A DNA stretch of 64,000 nucleotides from Dicyema japonicum (Eukaryota; Dicyemida; Rhombozoa; Dicyemidae), in the NCBI GenBank assembly GCA_011109175.1, contig RDEW01000006.1, positions 139,547 through 203,546 of the forward strand. Direction: 5' to 3'. Shown piece after piece: positions 22,730-33,850 of the stretch. Made by a program: the position numbers and the translations under genes. A model generated the notes under the pieces. That model made no database searches. It had not been told where the DNA came from and saw only the letters and a list, made by a program, of their open reading frames with translations. How positions within the stretch are numbered: the stretch's first letter is position 1; each line of letters begins with the position of its first letter.

Positions 22730-23547
22730 CAATTATCATCAATCCATTGTTTCACATTTGGCAAATCTATTCCAAGTTGTTTTGTTTTACTTAAAAGCAA
22801 AAAAGAATCAGCTTATGCAAAATGTTTTATTTTATTAGGAATCACTCAAAAACCAACCCTAAAAATATAATTGTGGATTTTGAAATGGGACTTATTAATG
22901 CCGTGGAAAAGGTATTTGATTCGGTTTTCATAAACGGCTGTACATTTCATTTTGGACAAGCAGTTTGGAAAAAAGTCCAGAACTTGGATTTTCTTCAAGA
23001 TATAAAAATGATCTCAAATTCAGAAGTGCAATAAGAAATTTTCTAGATTTATGCTTTTTGCCGCCATCAAGAATAAAAAGTTCTTTTATTGAAAACAAAA
23101 CGGAAATAATATTAAATAATGAATTGAAATTAGAAACTTTCATTGAGTGTTTTCAAAGTACATTTATTGGAAAAGAAGTTCATTTTAAGGAAGTAAAGCC
23201 TTTATTTCGGATAACGTTTGGTCTTGTCTGATCGAGTTATAAATTATGTTCCGAAAAGCACAAATGTTGTCGAAGCATGGCATAGATCGCTGAATGCCCA
23301 ATTTAGGACTGCAAATCCAAATATTGCCAAATTTATTGAGATACTACGTATTGAAGAAGAAAAAATCAGATTTGATCTTATTCAGATTAAGAAGGGCAAT
23401 TATTTAACAATAATCGATGCTGATCACAAAAAAGCAAAACTAAGATATTTAGCAAAAGATGCAAGAATGCTTGCAAATGATAGTTACTTAAAAAATATTG
23501 ATAAAATTTATTGTTGGAAATTAGAAAAAATTTGTTATAAATTTTAA
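22730..23547 (+). pseudogene. MULE transposase core, frame-broken
   Basis: Ordered motifs of the MULE domain: 'NIIVDFEMGLINAVEKVF' (first catalytic Asp), 'INGCTFHFGQAVWKKVQ', 'LDLCFLPPSRI', 'STNVVEAWHRSLN' (the W-H-R-S-L-N block and catalytic Glu) and 'NIAKFIEILRIEE'. Frame changes near 22975 and 23215 separate the parts. The downstream end runs into the right inverted repeat. Confidence 0.75.
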
Positions 23548-23617
23548 TCAATTAATTTGTGACGAGTTGATGCCAGTCTGATTGTGGCGAGTTAGCGAAT
23601 GACCAGTTGATGCTTAG

Positions 23618-23780
23618 CGAATTAAGTGATCTCAGCTTCCAATAATTTCAAGATTCTTCATGCGCCTCATTGTAAAACGATAAGGCCTCCACAAAAGCCT
23701 ACAAAAGAACTCGATCGACATGTCTCTCTTTAAGACCGATTGGTGTTCCACTGCGTGAGCGATTAGACATGGTCGAAAAT
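23618..23780 (-). mobile_element. Family J 3' end flanking the MULE, right
   Basis: Same sequence and orientation as 20030-20099 for about 70 bp, then continuing rightwards. The minus strand ends 'LLEAEIT' and a stop. Confidence 0.55.
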
Positions 23781-24190
23781 TGTATTGGAAATAGTGTGGG
23801 GAAAACATGTAGTTTTCCGAAGCAAAATTGTTGAGTTTAAATGTGGATATCCAAAATCTCCACGGAGGACAGAAGTACTCGATTGCTGGGGCGATGACCA
23901 GGTTATACAGTATGGATATGTAGTCAATAGGAGGGAGTTATTCCTTATAATTTCCTTCAGCATATTCCACTTCCGGAATCCCTTGGACACAAAAATTGTA
24001 TCAGAAAGAATTTCATCAATAAACTAATTTAATATTGATTTAAATATCTAAATAACTAAATTATTGAATGAAATAATTTAAATAAATAATATCTTTCTCC
24101 GTCGTGATGTGGGACAACTAATGTTTTCGAAATTTCTATCACAGTACATCAACTATAAAGTATATTAGATCAAATCGGACCATCTCTTCA

Positions 24191-24719
24191 ATGAGTCACT
24201 ACGAAACTCTACAGATCTCCCAGAATGCGACCAAATCCCAGATAAAATCATCCTACATCAGATTATCAAAAATGGTAACAATTCAAATAACCCCAGTACC
24301 ACCCAGATGTCAATAAAACCACGTGCGATAAATTTATCAGAATAAAGGAGGCCTACGACGTTTTAATTGACGACCGGCAAAGATTCATCTACGACAGAAG
24401 CCACAATCATAATCATTTCCAATACAATTTTCGAGACTGGCCTTATGTGAATAACACCTCACGTCCGAAGCATCCCCCAAAACAGCAGTTTCCATCACAT
24501 GTCCTCTTTTTGATAGTATTCGCAACTGTCACTCAAGTTATGTTTGCCAATCTGCATAATAGGTACTCCTTTGAGGCACTTGTAGAAGGAAGAGAATACT
24601 CTATGGTCGACATTTTGATAGTATTTAGATTTTATTTAAATTTATTTATTCAAATTTATAATTTAAAAAAATTAAAATATTATATTTTTAGTGCAAAATA
24701 TAGTGACTCAACATCATAA
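24191..24719 (+). CDS. Membrane-anchored J-domain (DnaJ-like) protein
   Basis: J-domain co-chaperones stimulate Hsp70 ATPase through the His-Pro-Asp motif. Exon 1 (24191-24274) encodes 'MSHYETLQISQNATKSQIKS', helices I-II. A 22-nt intron at 24275-24296 is removed, giving 'SKMYHPDVNKT' with HPD at residues 30-32, then 'FIRIKEAYDVLIDDRQR' for helix III. After the J domain a His-rich stretch leads to one membrane helix ('HVLFLIVFATVTQVMFA'). Predicted length is 168 aa, but the last 30 residues are AT-rich and may not be real. The single-J-plus-helix layout resembles DNAJC4-like proteins. Confidence 0.8.
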
Positions 24720-25440
24720 ATTCTTGGAGTTGTCTCTGACCCGTCTCCGTTTCGACAAACATATCGAATATCCTAACGTGCAGTGCGCTCAAATGGCGAA
24801 TATGTAAGTATCCAGTACAAGGAATTCAACGGCCTTCCATGTATGTAATATTCTCATAAACCACTTGGTCTTACCAACTCAACCCTTCAATTGCTCAAAT
24901 CCACAAACAACATCTGTAGGATCTTAGTGATTTTTAAAGAACATCCCCCGACATCTCCCCTTCCCCAAAAAACAGAACCTGGAGTGGAGAATTCAGGATT
25001 TTGTAATCACTTGTGCCATACGGGCTATTGCGGCACACCTCCATATATCGGCACTTCGGTATCGTTGCCCTAAGAGACCGTTAGAGCGAGATTCACCCGT
25101 CTACAATGTGGACATAACTCTGGGTAAAGATTGAGATATATACTTCTACTTGACTAAACGTGAAAGTGAAGATCTGACTTACTGAGTTTTTTCCGTTGAG
25201 AACTAAGGTTGATAATTTAAATTTAATAGCTGGGGGAACTGATTGAGGGTTATGATCGCAAGGTCAATATTTGAAAGAGTCAATGCATCGTTTGGGCTTC
25301 ATCTTCCGTGTTACCGCAAATCGGTCAATAGTTTCGGCTAAAGTCAGCGACTTCAAATGAGAAAGAGGAATATGATTTTGCCTCTGTTGACTCACATTAA
25401 ATAATAAAATTTAATTAATTCATAAAATATTTAAAATTTA
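24720..25440. other. Unassigned spacer
   Basis: No recognised coding or repeat feature. A 60-codon ORF (24891-25073) has no family signature. Confidence 0.35.
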
Positions 25441-25444
25441 ATTC

Positions 25445-25651
25445 ATGGTGGTGCATATAATTTTCAAACAAATTACTAAAACGTGCAGAAGGGAATACAA
25501 CAGGAAGCCTCTTAGACTAACTTACACCCATTTTTTGCATGGTTATCCATTCAAAGTCCCAAAAACGGTCTTATTTGGTTATTCTGCGATCTTTGGATTG
25601 ATCGGTCTAATGTACCTTGTATTGGGTCCTGAAGACGGTCCTGTGATATGA
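25445..25651 (+). CDS. Small single-pass membrane protein, unknown
   Basis: A 68-codon ORF with a basic N-terminal half ('KQITKTCRREYNRKPLRL') and one hydrophobic helix ('VLFGYSAIFGLIGLMYLVLG') before an acidic end. The layout is like a small inner-mitochondrial-membrane subunit, but no family is recognised. It is short enough that chance cannot be excluded. Confidence 0.35.
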   Translation: MVVHIIFKQITKTCRREYNRKPLRLTYTHFLHGYPFKVPKTVLFGYSAIFGLIGLMYLVLGPEDGPVI

Positions 25652-25654
25652 CTT

Positions 25655-26770
25655 TCTTCAATTTAATAAAATTTCCTTATATTCAATATTTTTAAGTTTA
25701 TAATTAACCACGTGTCATGGAACTTGCGACTTTTTCAGCCCCAGCTGCGTATCTTCTTCAAATAGATCTTCAGCCTTAGAAGCTGTTTTTCCGGAATCCA
25801 GTCTCCTCGAGTTCTTTCCCTGCTATTAAATGAGGGTTTACTTTGCCACTTAATAATGAGGATCGTTGGTTTGTGCCGGTCTCTTCTCGTGTGTGGATCA
25901 AATGAAGAGCCAATGGTTCGAATATGCAAAGGTCAAATCACACTAAAGGATTTTGGAACTCCAACTCAAATCTTAAGGAAGATCACGATTTACACTCACC
26001 CTTCTCAATAACCAGTCTGAGTACTCATATAGGTAACTTCTGAGTACCTTCATTTTTGCCTCCTCCTGAGTCATCATCGTATCATCATGTATATCTGCGA
26101 AGGCTGTTGGTCATTTAGCTTCTCGAGAAATCAACAAGGGGGATCATCTGGATTTTTTCAGAAAATGTTGGAGGAAGTTTAGAGAGATTAAAGGGGCAGC
26201 CTCATTGCAATGAGGATCGCTGATTTTCAAGCGAAAACTCATGACAGTACTTTTCGCAGTCCCCGATTCAACCTTTCTGCAAGTTTAGTAATCCAAGTAT
26301 CTTGATATCTTAACTTCAAGTATCCATCAATAGAGGTGATCCGGAATAACTATAGATCACTTAAAGTCTTCTCCGAAGGAATTCCAAAGGACATCGTTGG
26401 GAAGAGGAAAATTCGATGTCCGATTCATCACAAAGCACGTGGTATGAATTATTTATTAGATGATCAATCGAAACCAGGAAACACAAGAAGAAGCTAATAG
26501 TAACCGAATTAATTAGGCGATCCCGTTCCCCATCGTTCCTGCCATTTCGTCCTATGCTCATCGAGGGACCCTACCACTTCTCAGAAGTGTTTCTGATTGT
26601 ATCTACATAGGAATTCGATGGTGGACGAATGCATAAAGAAAGAACGTTCATTTCAGATCGCAATACAAATGAACATAATAGATTTCCTGGGTCTTGACGG
26701 AGATGGAGGGATCCACATTGACGACTCCGACAGGGGACTCTCAAAGCTATGGTCTGTTCGACTATGTAAA
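25655..26770. other. Unassigned spacer
   Basis: Short ORFs on both strands without recognisable motifs; two CACGTG sites (25709, 26436). Bounded on the right by the hAT insertion. Confidence 0.35.
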
Positions 26771-26801
26771 AGGTTTAGAGCAGGGTTTCCCAAAGTGGAC
26801 G

Positions 26802-27812
26802 ATTAGTTAGTTAAGTAACCCCAGCCTCACTAACTTGTAGGAGGCCAGTAGCTATTAAGTAGTACGCAGCAGATGTTGGTCGCTCCCATAGATCGGTCAA
26901 TTCCGGCATTGTGGAGAAATGTTATGGCAATTCATGACATTGAAATAGGTGATTTGTTGTCAGCACGTGGAGGTTGAAAAAGGGGCAGAGTACATCACAA
27001 GCTGGTAGATATGGGTGTTGCCCACATCGTAGACGAGCCAGGTTTACTCGCATGTCCCTTGAAAGAGAGGATTCTGATTGGTCTATTGGAAGAGGGGGTC
27101 GCTGTAATATTTTATTGTCTCCGAGTCTTCGGATGTTTCTTATAGAAACAAAATCGTGTATCTGTTTCAGTCGACTCCTGTCATTGGGGATGGAAGGAGT
27201 GGATGATAACATCGAGACAGATCACTAGTTGTCATAATAATTTTCCTTTTGTTTTGCGGCTTGCATAGGGAGTGGCAGGGATGTTCTAGACTGTAGGCTT
27301 GGGAGAAGAACTGCAGGCTCTCATTTCCAGATGATCTCCAATTGGAAGGATCTTTGACTCCCAATGTAGATGATCGACAGGAGTTGATCTGAGACATCCA
27401 GTAATTTTCCTGAGCGCGATGTTTTGTACTTTTTGTAGTTTGTCAATAGAAGTAAGAGAGGCAGAGGTTGACCAGCAAGGGCTTGCATAGTTAATAGTTG
27501 TTCGAATGAATTGTTTATGATGGTTTGGGCCTCTTTGTTTTGGCCGAAGGAATGACCTGACACAGCTTTAAGTATGTTGATCTTGTGAAAGGCCATTGTA
27601 CATTGTTCCACCACATGTTTAGAGAAAGTTAGTAGTTGGTCATAAATAACTCCAAGTATTTTGGGATGTTTCGTAACGGTGAGTGGTTGTCCATGAATTG
27701 TTAATATTGGTTGAAAATTTAGTTGGCGGCGGTTGGACGTGAATACAGTGACGGTGGATTTCGATGGAGAGGGGAATAGGTGTGATCCAAGCCACTCTTC
27801 AAGAGTGTTCAA
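26802..27812 (-). mobile_element. Family J RT C-terminal half to 3' end, nested in hAT
   Basis: The minus strand reads 'LEEWLGSHLFPSPSKSTVTV', 'TKHPKILGVIYDQLLTFSKH' (27321-27812), then after frame changes 'LARLRCGQHPYLPA', 'NHLFQCHE', and the terminus 'LQVSEAGVT' with a stop near 26815. The Cys-His motif before the end is typical of jockey elements. The 5' half is missing. Confidence 0.75.
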
Positions 27813-28009
27813 GTGGATCTGACACTAATAAAAAAAGAGACACTAAATAAAAAAATTCGTCAATATCCGTTAACTAGAATCCGTTAAATATGAGGTGACA
27901 GAGGATATTTTTGAAATTCCTGAAAAATATCTTATGTTATGGAAAAAATCAAAATTGTTTTTATTGCTTTCCCCACTTCTTATTTGGATACTCACTGCGG
28001 ACTGGATTG

Positions 28010-28150
28010 TCTAGAAAGGACCCACACACAAGAAAAAGAAAAAAAGAAGTGAAGATCATTCCTTGGTTCTACGATTAGTTAAAATTAACTGTTCTTTACT
28101 TAAAAAAGTGTTCCTGCCTATGCGGAGCTATAAATATTGTGGCTCTCGTG
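28010..28150 (+). repeat. Family P 3' tail, copy 2
   Basis: Direct repeat of 16418-16530, with the GGAGCTAT...TGTGGCTCTCGTGAA end. Confidence 0.5.
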
Positions 28151-28525
28151 AAAAGGCTTAAAAAAACATGAACCCAAATATTGAGAAACTTGTGTCTAAC
28201 TTTTTGCAACATCACTGTCACATTAATTATTAATTTTTTTATTTCCAACTCGTTACCATATAGGTTTTCCCGGTGGGCGATATTTTTTAAAAGTTTGTTA
28301 AAGGGGGCGATGACCTGAATAAGTTTGGGAACCCCTGGTTTAGAGCGTGTAAGGGGCTAAAAATGTTAGCGTGACGTCAAATGGTTTCCTTACTTTAGCA
28401 GAGCCCAATGTCCTTTTCTGAAATCGATTATTGTCGATAATAATATAATAGCCAATTTATTGATTATGAAAATAAAAAAAAATATCAAAACTATAAAATA
28501 TTTAAATTTATTTGTTAAATCATAA

Positions 28526-29270
28526 ATGGCGAGTAATGTCCAGTGGAGCAATTTGGCTGATGGAATTGATATAACCGACCAAGCATTCAGGAGCTCAGGT
28601 CCTTTTAATTCTTTAACGGCAGATACGTGCACTCTCATAGAAGATTACCTGTCTGACAAAACTCTCGATGATGTGCCGGAGAATGTGAGAAACTGTATGT
28701 CTTCGTGCTGCAAGAACAATGTTAGTCAGTACCGTAACGGAGTCCGCACTCTGGATGCCCTGTCTAGGAGGGAAGAATACAAGGGTGGAATAGCTCCGGA
28801 AGTCATTGAACAAATCAGGGGCGATTGCGTGGAAAAAATCCTCGATGGAGTAGCCTTCGCCTGCCGAATCGCTGAGAGACTGGCACATATGTCATCCTTG
28901 GAAGTGAAGGTGTTCGCGCACAAGATGTATTGGGTCTTATTACCCCAGGAAAGGTGATTACAATCGTTACGCTGCGGAGGTGCTGGTCTCCAGCGAGAAA
29001 TATGTCGAGATATCCCGCAATGCTTACACGGACGCCGAGGAACTGGCCAAGAACCTGAGTCCTCAACACACGCTGCGACTGGGACTGGCCCTCAACTCGT
29101 CGGTGTTCTACTATGAGATCATGAACAATTCGATGAAGGCTATGCAGGTTGCGAAGGACGCGTTTGCACAGGCGCACGTGGATATGGAGGATGAGGACAT
29201 GATAAATCCGGATTCAGCTAATATTCTGCAGTTAATAAAGGACAACATGGATTTGTGGGGTGAGGAGTGA
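28526..29270 (+). CDS. Divergent 14-3-3 phosphopeptide-binding adaptor
   Basis: Predicted 240 aa, the usual 14-3-3 length. One intron (28927-28948, 22 nt, donor after 'HK-at') rejoins the signature 'MKGDYNRYAAEV'. The phosphate-binding residues keep family spacing: Lys63, Arg70 and Arg74 in 'CKNNVSQYRNGVR', then Arg140-Tyr141. The helix with 'RLGLALNSSVFYYEI' (Asn183) and 'INPDSANILQLIKDNMDLW' are well conserved. Helices 1-4 are much more divergent than in typical animal 14-3-3 ('LADGIDITDQAF', 'SRREEYKGG'), which could affect dimerisation. The start ATG follows an AT-rich leader. The open frames on the other strand are shadows. Confidence 0.9.
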
Positions 29271-29829
29271 TATCTGAGTTGTAGGACGAAAGGATGACTC
29301 CGACGAATCGACCACAGATGATGTGTGACTAACATTATGATCTCTATTTTATGGGTTTCTGTTAAAATGGTATATGGGTGTGGGAGAATGAACGGTTAGG
29401 TAGCTCATAACTGACCCATGTGGTTGGTTTTGCTGGTATTCGGGTTAAGGGGTATCATTTTGAAGTTGTCGGGTTTACCGATCAATTTAATAAATATCTA
29501 AAATAGTCAATTAGTAAGTGTTGCCTGTAGTGGTTTAAGAATTGGAAGATGATAAATATATTGCACAACTCAAAAAATATTTTAACACACTTTGACACGT
29601 GGTTTTTTTCTCACATTAAATTTGTGGTTACAAAATACGAAAAGTACTAACGTACTGAGATGTCTATCGAGCTTATGGAAGATCGGAAATAACTTATCTT
29701 AAACTGTACATGCCTACTTCCTTGACAAATGCCATTAATATCCATGTTAGCCATAAAAGGGTACACAGTTACCGAGAGTTAAGCCCCTTAACGGTCTTCT
29801 CTTGAGAAGTGTGCATTTCAACAACGAGC

Positions 29830-29960
29830 TTTTATGGGGAAGAACATCGGGCAAGATCAGGTCTACGTCGGGATCACGTGAGTAGTTAGTTTGTTTGTTA
29901 CCTTTGTTCCTCCATCTTTAAATAGACTTAAGAGACATAGAACGTGTTACCATTATCCCT
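29830..29960 (+). mobile_element. Family J 3' tail
   Basis: 'VYVGIT' and a stop within GGGATCACGTGAGTAGTTAG, then a typical tail. No upstream RT sequence is attached. Confidence 0.45.
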
Positions 29961-30196
29961 TAAGTGCTTAGGTTTTAGGCTTAATATGATTTCGTGATAA
30001 ATGTAGAGTTTTTGTTGCGATTAATGGTCTATTTTACTGATTTTGATAATATAGCGGTTAACCTTAAATAATATTGATATAGTGTATCTCACAAATTAGC
30101 CACAATTATAATATTTTTATAGAAAATTATATTCTTATTAATTGGCCACAATTTTTAATTTTATTTTTGAAATAAATTTTTACTAACATTTCTCGC

Positions 30197-30540
30197 ATGT
30201 ACAACGCAATTGTGAAACCCATACTCTTTTACAACCAAGTACTGTGGCTTGCACTAGACAGGAGCATGAAAAGCTGAATCCTGTCCTCATGGAACTAATA
30301 CAGACCGTCGTCTGACATTCTTTATAAGAGAACGAGGAGCACAGAGATTTCATACGAGATCATGGAGGCAATATGGAGACTTTGTTCTGGACGCTTGGCG
30401 TTTCCGTGGTCGACCAAGAGCAACCATACCAACCGTCCGTAATGAAGACCTTAAGGAAATCGGGAGACGCCTCAGGGATGGGGAGGACCTTAACAGGTTA
30501 GGGGAGACCTCAAGTCATACGGAGGTGCTAACCATGGTCT
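30197..30540 (+). mobile_element. Family P RT C-terminal fragment
   Basis: The plus strand reads 'MYNAIVKPILFYNQVLWLAL', then 'RFRGRPRATIPTV' and 'DLKEIGRRLRDGEDL', the family P C-terminus. It is truncated at about 30540, where a family J fragment begins. Confidence 0.65.
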
Positions 30541-30559
30541 TTGAAATTGGTCTTTGAAA

Positions 30560-31050
30560 ATGGACCGTCCTAAAAGCCATCATAAAGAAGAGCCCCTTCC
30601 CTCCTACTGCTTGTATCAGCAAAGTATATCCTGAGGTTATTGCGCCGACGATTGAATATGCCTGTTCTTCCTGGAGATTCGCTATTCCTTCTACGAGGGT
30701 GGAGCGTATGAACTCTATCATGAGGCATATTCAATCAGACTCCACATCCATCCCCAGTCTTTTTTCAGAGGAGTGACGGTGAAAAATGGCCAGGGCTTCC
30801 TACATATGTGCAATGAACTAAGAAACCCATTCAGAGAGAGGGTGGTTCATGCGGAGGAATTCAGATCGGCACTAAAAAAGTGCACTCCGATAGAATTTCC
30901 TCTGCAGAAATAAAAGAAGACACTTCAGAATCGCTGTTGGTTCACTGGCGGAACATTCGAAGAGAATTCGAGAGATGTTGGAGGCTGGGATCACTTAATT
31001 TAGCAAGTTAATTCTTCTTGGTGGTATTGAGGTTTTAAAATAAATAAATG
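30560..31050 (+). mobile_element. Family J 3' end, copy 2
   Basis: Near-identical to 6955-7440 in opposite orientation: 'ACISKVYPEVIAPTIEYA', 'RRHFRIAVGSLAEHS', 'MLEAGIT' and stop near 31000, then the conserved tail ending TAAATAAATG. Confidence 0.75.
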
Positions 31051-31079
31051 TTATTTAATAAAAAGATACAAAAATTTGT

Positions 31080-31138
31080 TATTTGTTAAAAATAAATTTA
31101 AGAAAGACGTGCGGGAAGCGGTCTGGCTAAAGCAACGC
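31080..31138 (+). mobile_element. Family R terminal fragment
   Basis: 'KDVREAVWLKQR' corresponds to the 'LRERRWLFER' segment near the family R C-terminus. It stops at the AT-rich repeat. Confidence 0.45.
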
Positions 31139-31310
31139 TATAAATACGAAATTTTGACTTAAAAATAAGTTTTTAGACTTTAAAGTTTCAAAATTTAGAT
31201 TTTTTTTGAATTTATGTCGTCAAATTTATCTACAAAATATTTTTTTATATATGAAAACAGCTAATCAAGATATTAATTTTACAATAATAAAATCTGCTAA
31301 AGTCTAAGGC
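31139..31310 (+). repeat. AT-rich dispersed repeat, copy 1
   Basis: About 170 bp very similar to 59905-60090 and, less so, 60310-60480. It shares CGAAATTTTGACTTAAAA and GTCAAATTTATCTACAAAAT blocks. No coding capacity; nature unknown. Confidence 0.65.
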
Positions 31311-31885
31311 CAACCAGCATCGTCTTGCATGCCTCGTGTCCGCCGCCAACCATAGGAGCGGAGCGTGGCTGGATGCAGTCCCGTGTTCCTCCTGGGGACC
31401 CTTTTGGACGATGACTGTATTCGGATTGGGATCTCACAACCCCTGGGAGTTGATGTTTGCTTCGAGCACCAATGTCGTTGTGGAGGGATACTCAATGCCA
31501 AAAGGCTGCATCTGCTCTCGTGCAAAAGGAGTGCGGGCAGAGCATCCCGCCATACTGCTATGAACAACATTGTCATGCGTGCTCTTGAAGCTGCAGGCTT
31601 CCCGGTAGTACTGGAGCCCGTGGGATTGGACCGCGGAGACGGGAAAAGACCGGATGGGTTAACTATCTTTCCGTTCACTGAGGGAAAATCGCTCGTATGG
31701 ACTGCACTGTGTGGATTCTTTCTCGAACTCGATGATACTTAGCTCAGCAGCCGATCTGGCAGAGAAAATCAAGATTAAAAAAATATTGGCCCACCGTAAG
31801 AAAGACGTGCGGGAAGCGGAGGCAACGAATTGGGATTGCAGTTGTCCGCGGAAACGCTTACTCCGTGAGTTCAGCAGCCGCCCAT
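31311..31885 (+). mobile_element. Family R C-terminal fragment
   Basis: 'FLLGTLLDDDCIRIGISQPL', 'HQCRCGGILNAKRLHLLSCK' (CCHC-like motif), 'VVLEPVGLDRGDGKRPDGLT' (nuclease PD core) and, after damage, 'RIGIAVVRGNAYS' at the end. It matches 63330-63960. Confidence 0.75.
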
Positions 31886-31948
31886 AGTTAATAAATATTT
31901 TATTGTTAACAAATTTTTCATTAATAATTAATTTGTTATATTTTCCAA

Positions 31949-32016
31949 AAATAAACCGCCGCTGGCTGTTTGAGCGAAGTATGAGAGGGAAAAGCCACGC
32001 AGTGAGGGCGAGCTAA
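31949..32016 (+). mobile_element. Family R terminal fragment with internal deletion
   Basis: 'NRRWLFERSMRGKSHAVRAS' and stop. This matches the last residues of the 64-kb copy with the middle of the helix deleted. Confidence 0.5.
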
Positions 32017-32019
32017 CTA

Positions 32020-33850
32020 ATGTTTCGTCCTTATCAGTTTTAATAAAAATAAACTGTTATTTTTGTAATTTTTATATCACTATTTTTATTTACAAGTAAA
32101 ATTTATAATAAATTTTTATAAATTATACTTTTTGGTTGATGGATATTTTTTCACAAACACAAAAGCTCATTTTTATGCAAGAAATATTCATATTTTGTAG
32201 TCAATTTGATGGGCAACTTTTTTGTTCAAATTGTTTGATTTTATTTAACGGGGAAAAATCAGCTGTGATCCATGGGTACCTGATGGACCAAAGAGTTGAC
32301 TACCTATACTCTCCCTCAAATCTGTCGATTTTGAAGAAAATCCTCATTTATGTCGACCATCCTACAACTATTCATCAACACCCTTCGTACAGATTAAATC
32401 ACTAATGTGGATATTGCTGCATTACAGGAAACCATTATGTACGCTCAGACTGGTAAACACGAATTAGAAATATCCTTTGTCATTCGAGCATTCTGGAATG
32501 ATGAGTACATAATGTTGTGATCTGGATTAAAAATTTTAAAACATTTGTGATTTATAAATTTCCCAACTAATTGTCGATTCATTTTTTCTCCAACATAGTT
32601 GCAGCACAGATGAAGACAAGTTTTTTCCCTGCTCTGCTTATAGCCAAGTGAATTATCGTTTCCTTGGAAAAATGAGTTTTTCCGAGTTTTCTTCAAGAAA
32701 ATACAAGTTTAAGATTTTCTTCCCCCATTGGACAATTTTTTCCACTAAAGACTGACAATGTCATCAATTTCATTTGTGAACCTGTAATAATTTGAACATC
32801 AACTACTGTCTTCTTTTAAAGTTGTCTAACCACCCATTTGATGCCTTAATAGTCTTAAAACGTAATCTACGTGGGTCAAAGGAGATTTCAATTTTTTAAT
32901 GAGTGGGCCAATAACTGGGAAATTTTGCAGTCTCAAGTGCTGAAATAGATCGAGAACCTTTGGATCCACCATTTAAAAGTATCTTCATTCCTTTCACGAA
33001 TTTCAGTCTTTGAACAGGTGTTCCACAATCACAAGAGGCATTATATCTTTTTTATTCAAACTATAGTTTTAATGCTCGTTCCGAATTTTTGCGCTAAGAA
33101 TCTCTACGGTTTTAAAAGGCCTAGAGCACAACGGAATCCTAAATTTATCCCAACAAAAATATTTTTTTTACGTACATATTTCCAAAATAAAAAATTAAAC
33201 AGTAAATTATATAAAAAATTAATTTAATTAAAAAATAATAAAACGCCACTATTTTGGAGTTTGTTATGAATAATCAACTGCGCTCTGCATTAGTAATTTT
33301 TCCTGAGAATAGCTATTTTTAGAAAGGACTGGAAGCCGATGATATCACAAAAGAAGGTGAGTTTTCATTCCGACGTAAAGACCCCAAAACCCAAGACAGA
33401 TTATTGTTTCTCACAATGTGACCACTGTTGACTGAAAGCAGAAAAAAAGTCGAGCTAATGGACATGATTGATTGGTATAAATGGACTGGAGGGGATAATC
33501 AAATTTCAAAAGCATCGAAGAAAAAATAGGGTTGACAACACACCTGATAATTGGTTTATCAAAAAATAATATTTTCTTTATCGCTTCTAACCGCAGTTTT
33601 TTTTTCAAATTCCCAAAATTGGCGGTTAGTTCTAAAACCAGTCTTACCGATCCAGAAAGACAACAACCATCAAATCACGTTTTCTGATGAATTATTCGGA
33701 ATATGTCGTTGCGCATCAACAAAATATAATTCAATAATGGATGAAGCGTAAAAAATAATCCACAATAAATATAGAAAATCGAGTTAATTACACAAAATAG
33801 TGATAAAATCAGTCATATTTCAAAATTATCAAAATAACTAGAATATATAA
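32020..33850. other. AT-rich stretch with one endonuclease trace
   Basis: Mostly AT-rich without a supported gene. Near 32400-32480 the plus strand reads 'TNVDIAALQETIMYAQTGKH', like the Asp-Ile-Ala-Ala-Leu-Gln-Glu motif of APE endonucleases of retrotransposons, so a degraded element is likely. Short ORFs at 32136-32405, 32445-32696, 33018-33227, 33411-33608 and 33551-33751 have no family. Confidence 0.4.

Larger units (their letters stand above)
20100..23615 (+). mobile_element. MULE-type DNA transposon with long inverted ends and nested insertions
   Basis: The left end (20100-20175) and the reverse complement of the right end (23550-23615) align over about 65-75 bp, sharing GCATCAACT, TCGCCACAATC and CATCAACTC blocks. 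Extra copies of the GGCGAGTTGATGC motif occur to about 20320. Inside are a FLYWCH-like zinc finger and a MULE transposase core on the plus strand, interrupted by a family R fragment (20463-21500) and a hAT (21786-22720). No 9-bp target duplication could be confirmed. The transposase is frame-broken, so the element is not autonomous. Confidence 0.7.
26781..28337. mobile_element. hAT transposon with perfect 8-bp target duplication, invaded by retrotransposons
   Basis: Left end CAGGGTTTCCCAAAGTGG at 26781 and, as reverse complement, CAGGGGTTCCCAAACTTA ending at 28337 are typical hAT termini. The flanks 26773-26780 and 28338-28345 are both GTTTAGAG, an exact 8-bp target site duplication. No transposase is visible: the interior is a family J copy (26802-27812) and a family P tail (28010-28150). 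It was probably a short non-autonomous element before those insertions. Confidence 0.85.

Noticed and set aside
28526-29335. Minus-strand ORFs across the 14-3-3 locus
   Set aside because: They are complements of the conserved plus-strand exons and show no family motifs.
31099-31818. AAGAAAGACGTGCGGGAAGC repeated at about 31098 and 31797 as a target site duplication
   Set aside because: Both stretches encode the same 'KDVREA' part of the family R C-terminus, so they are homologous coding sequence from two copies.
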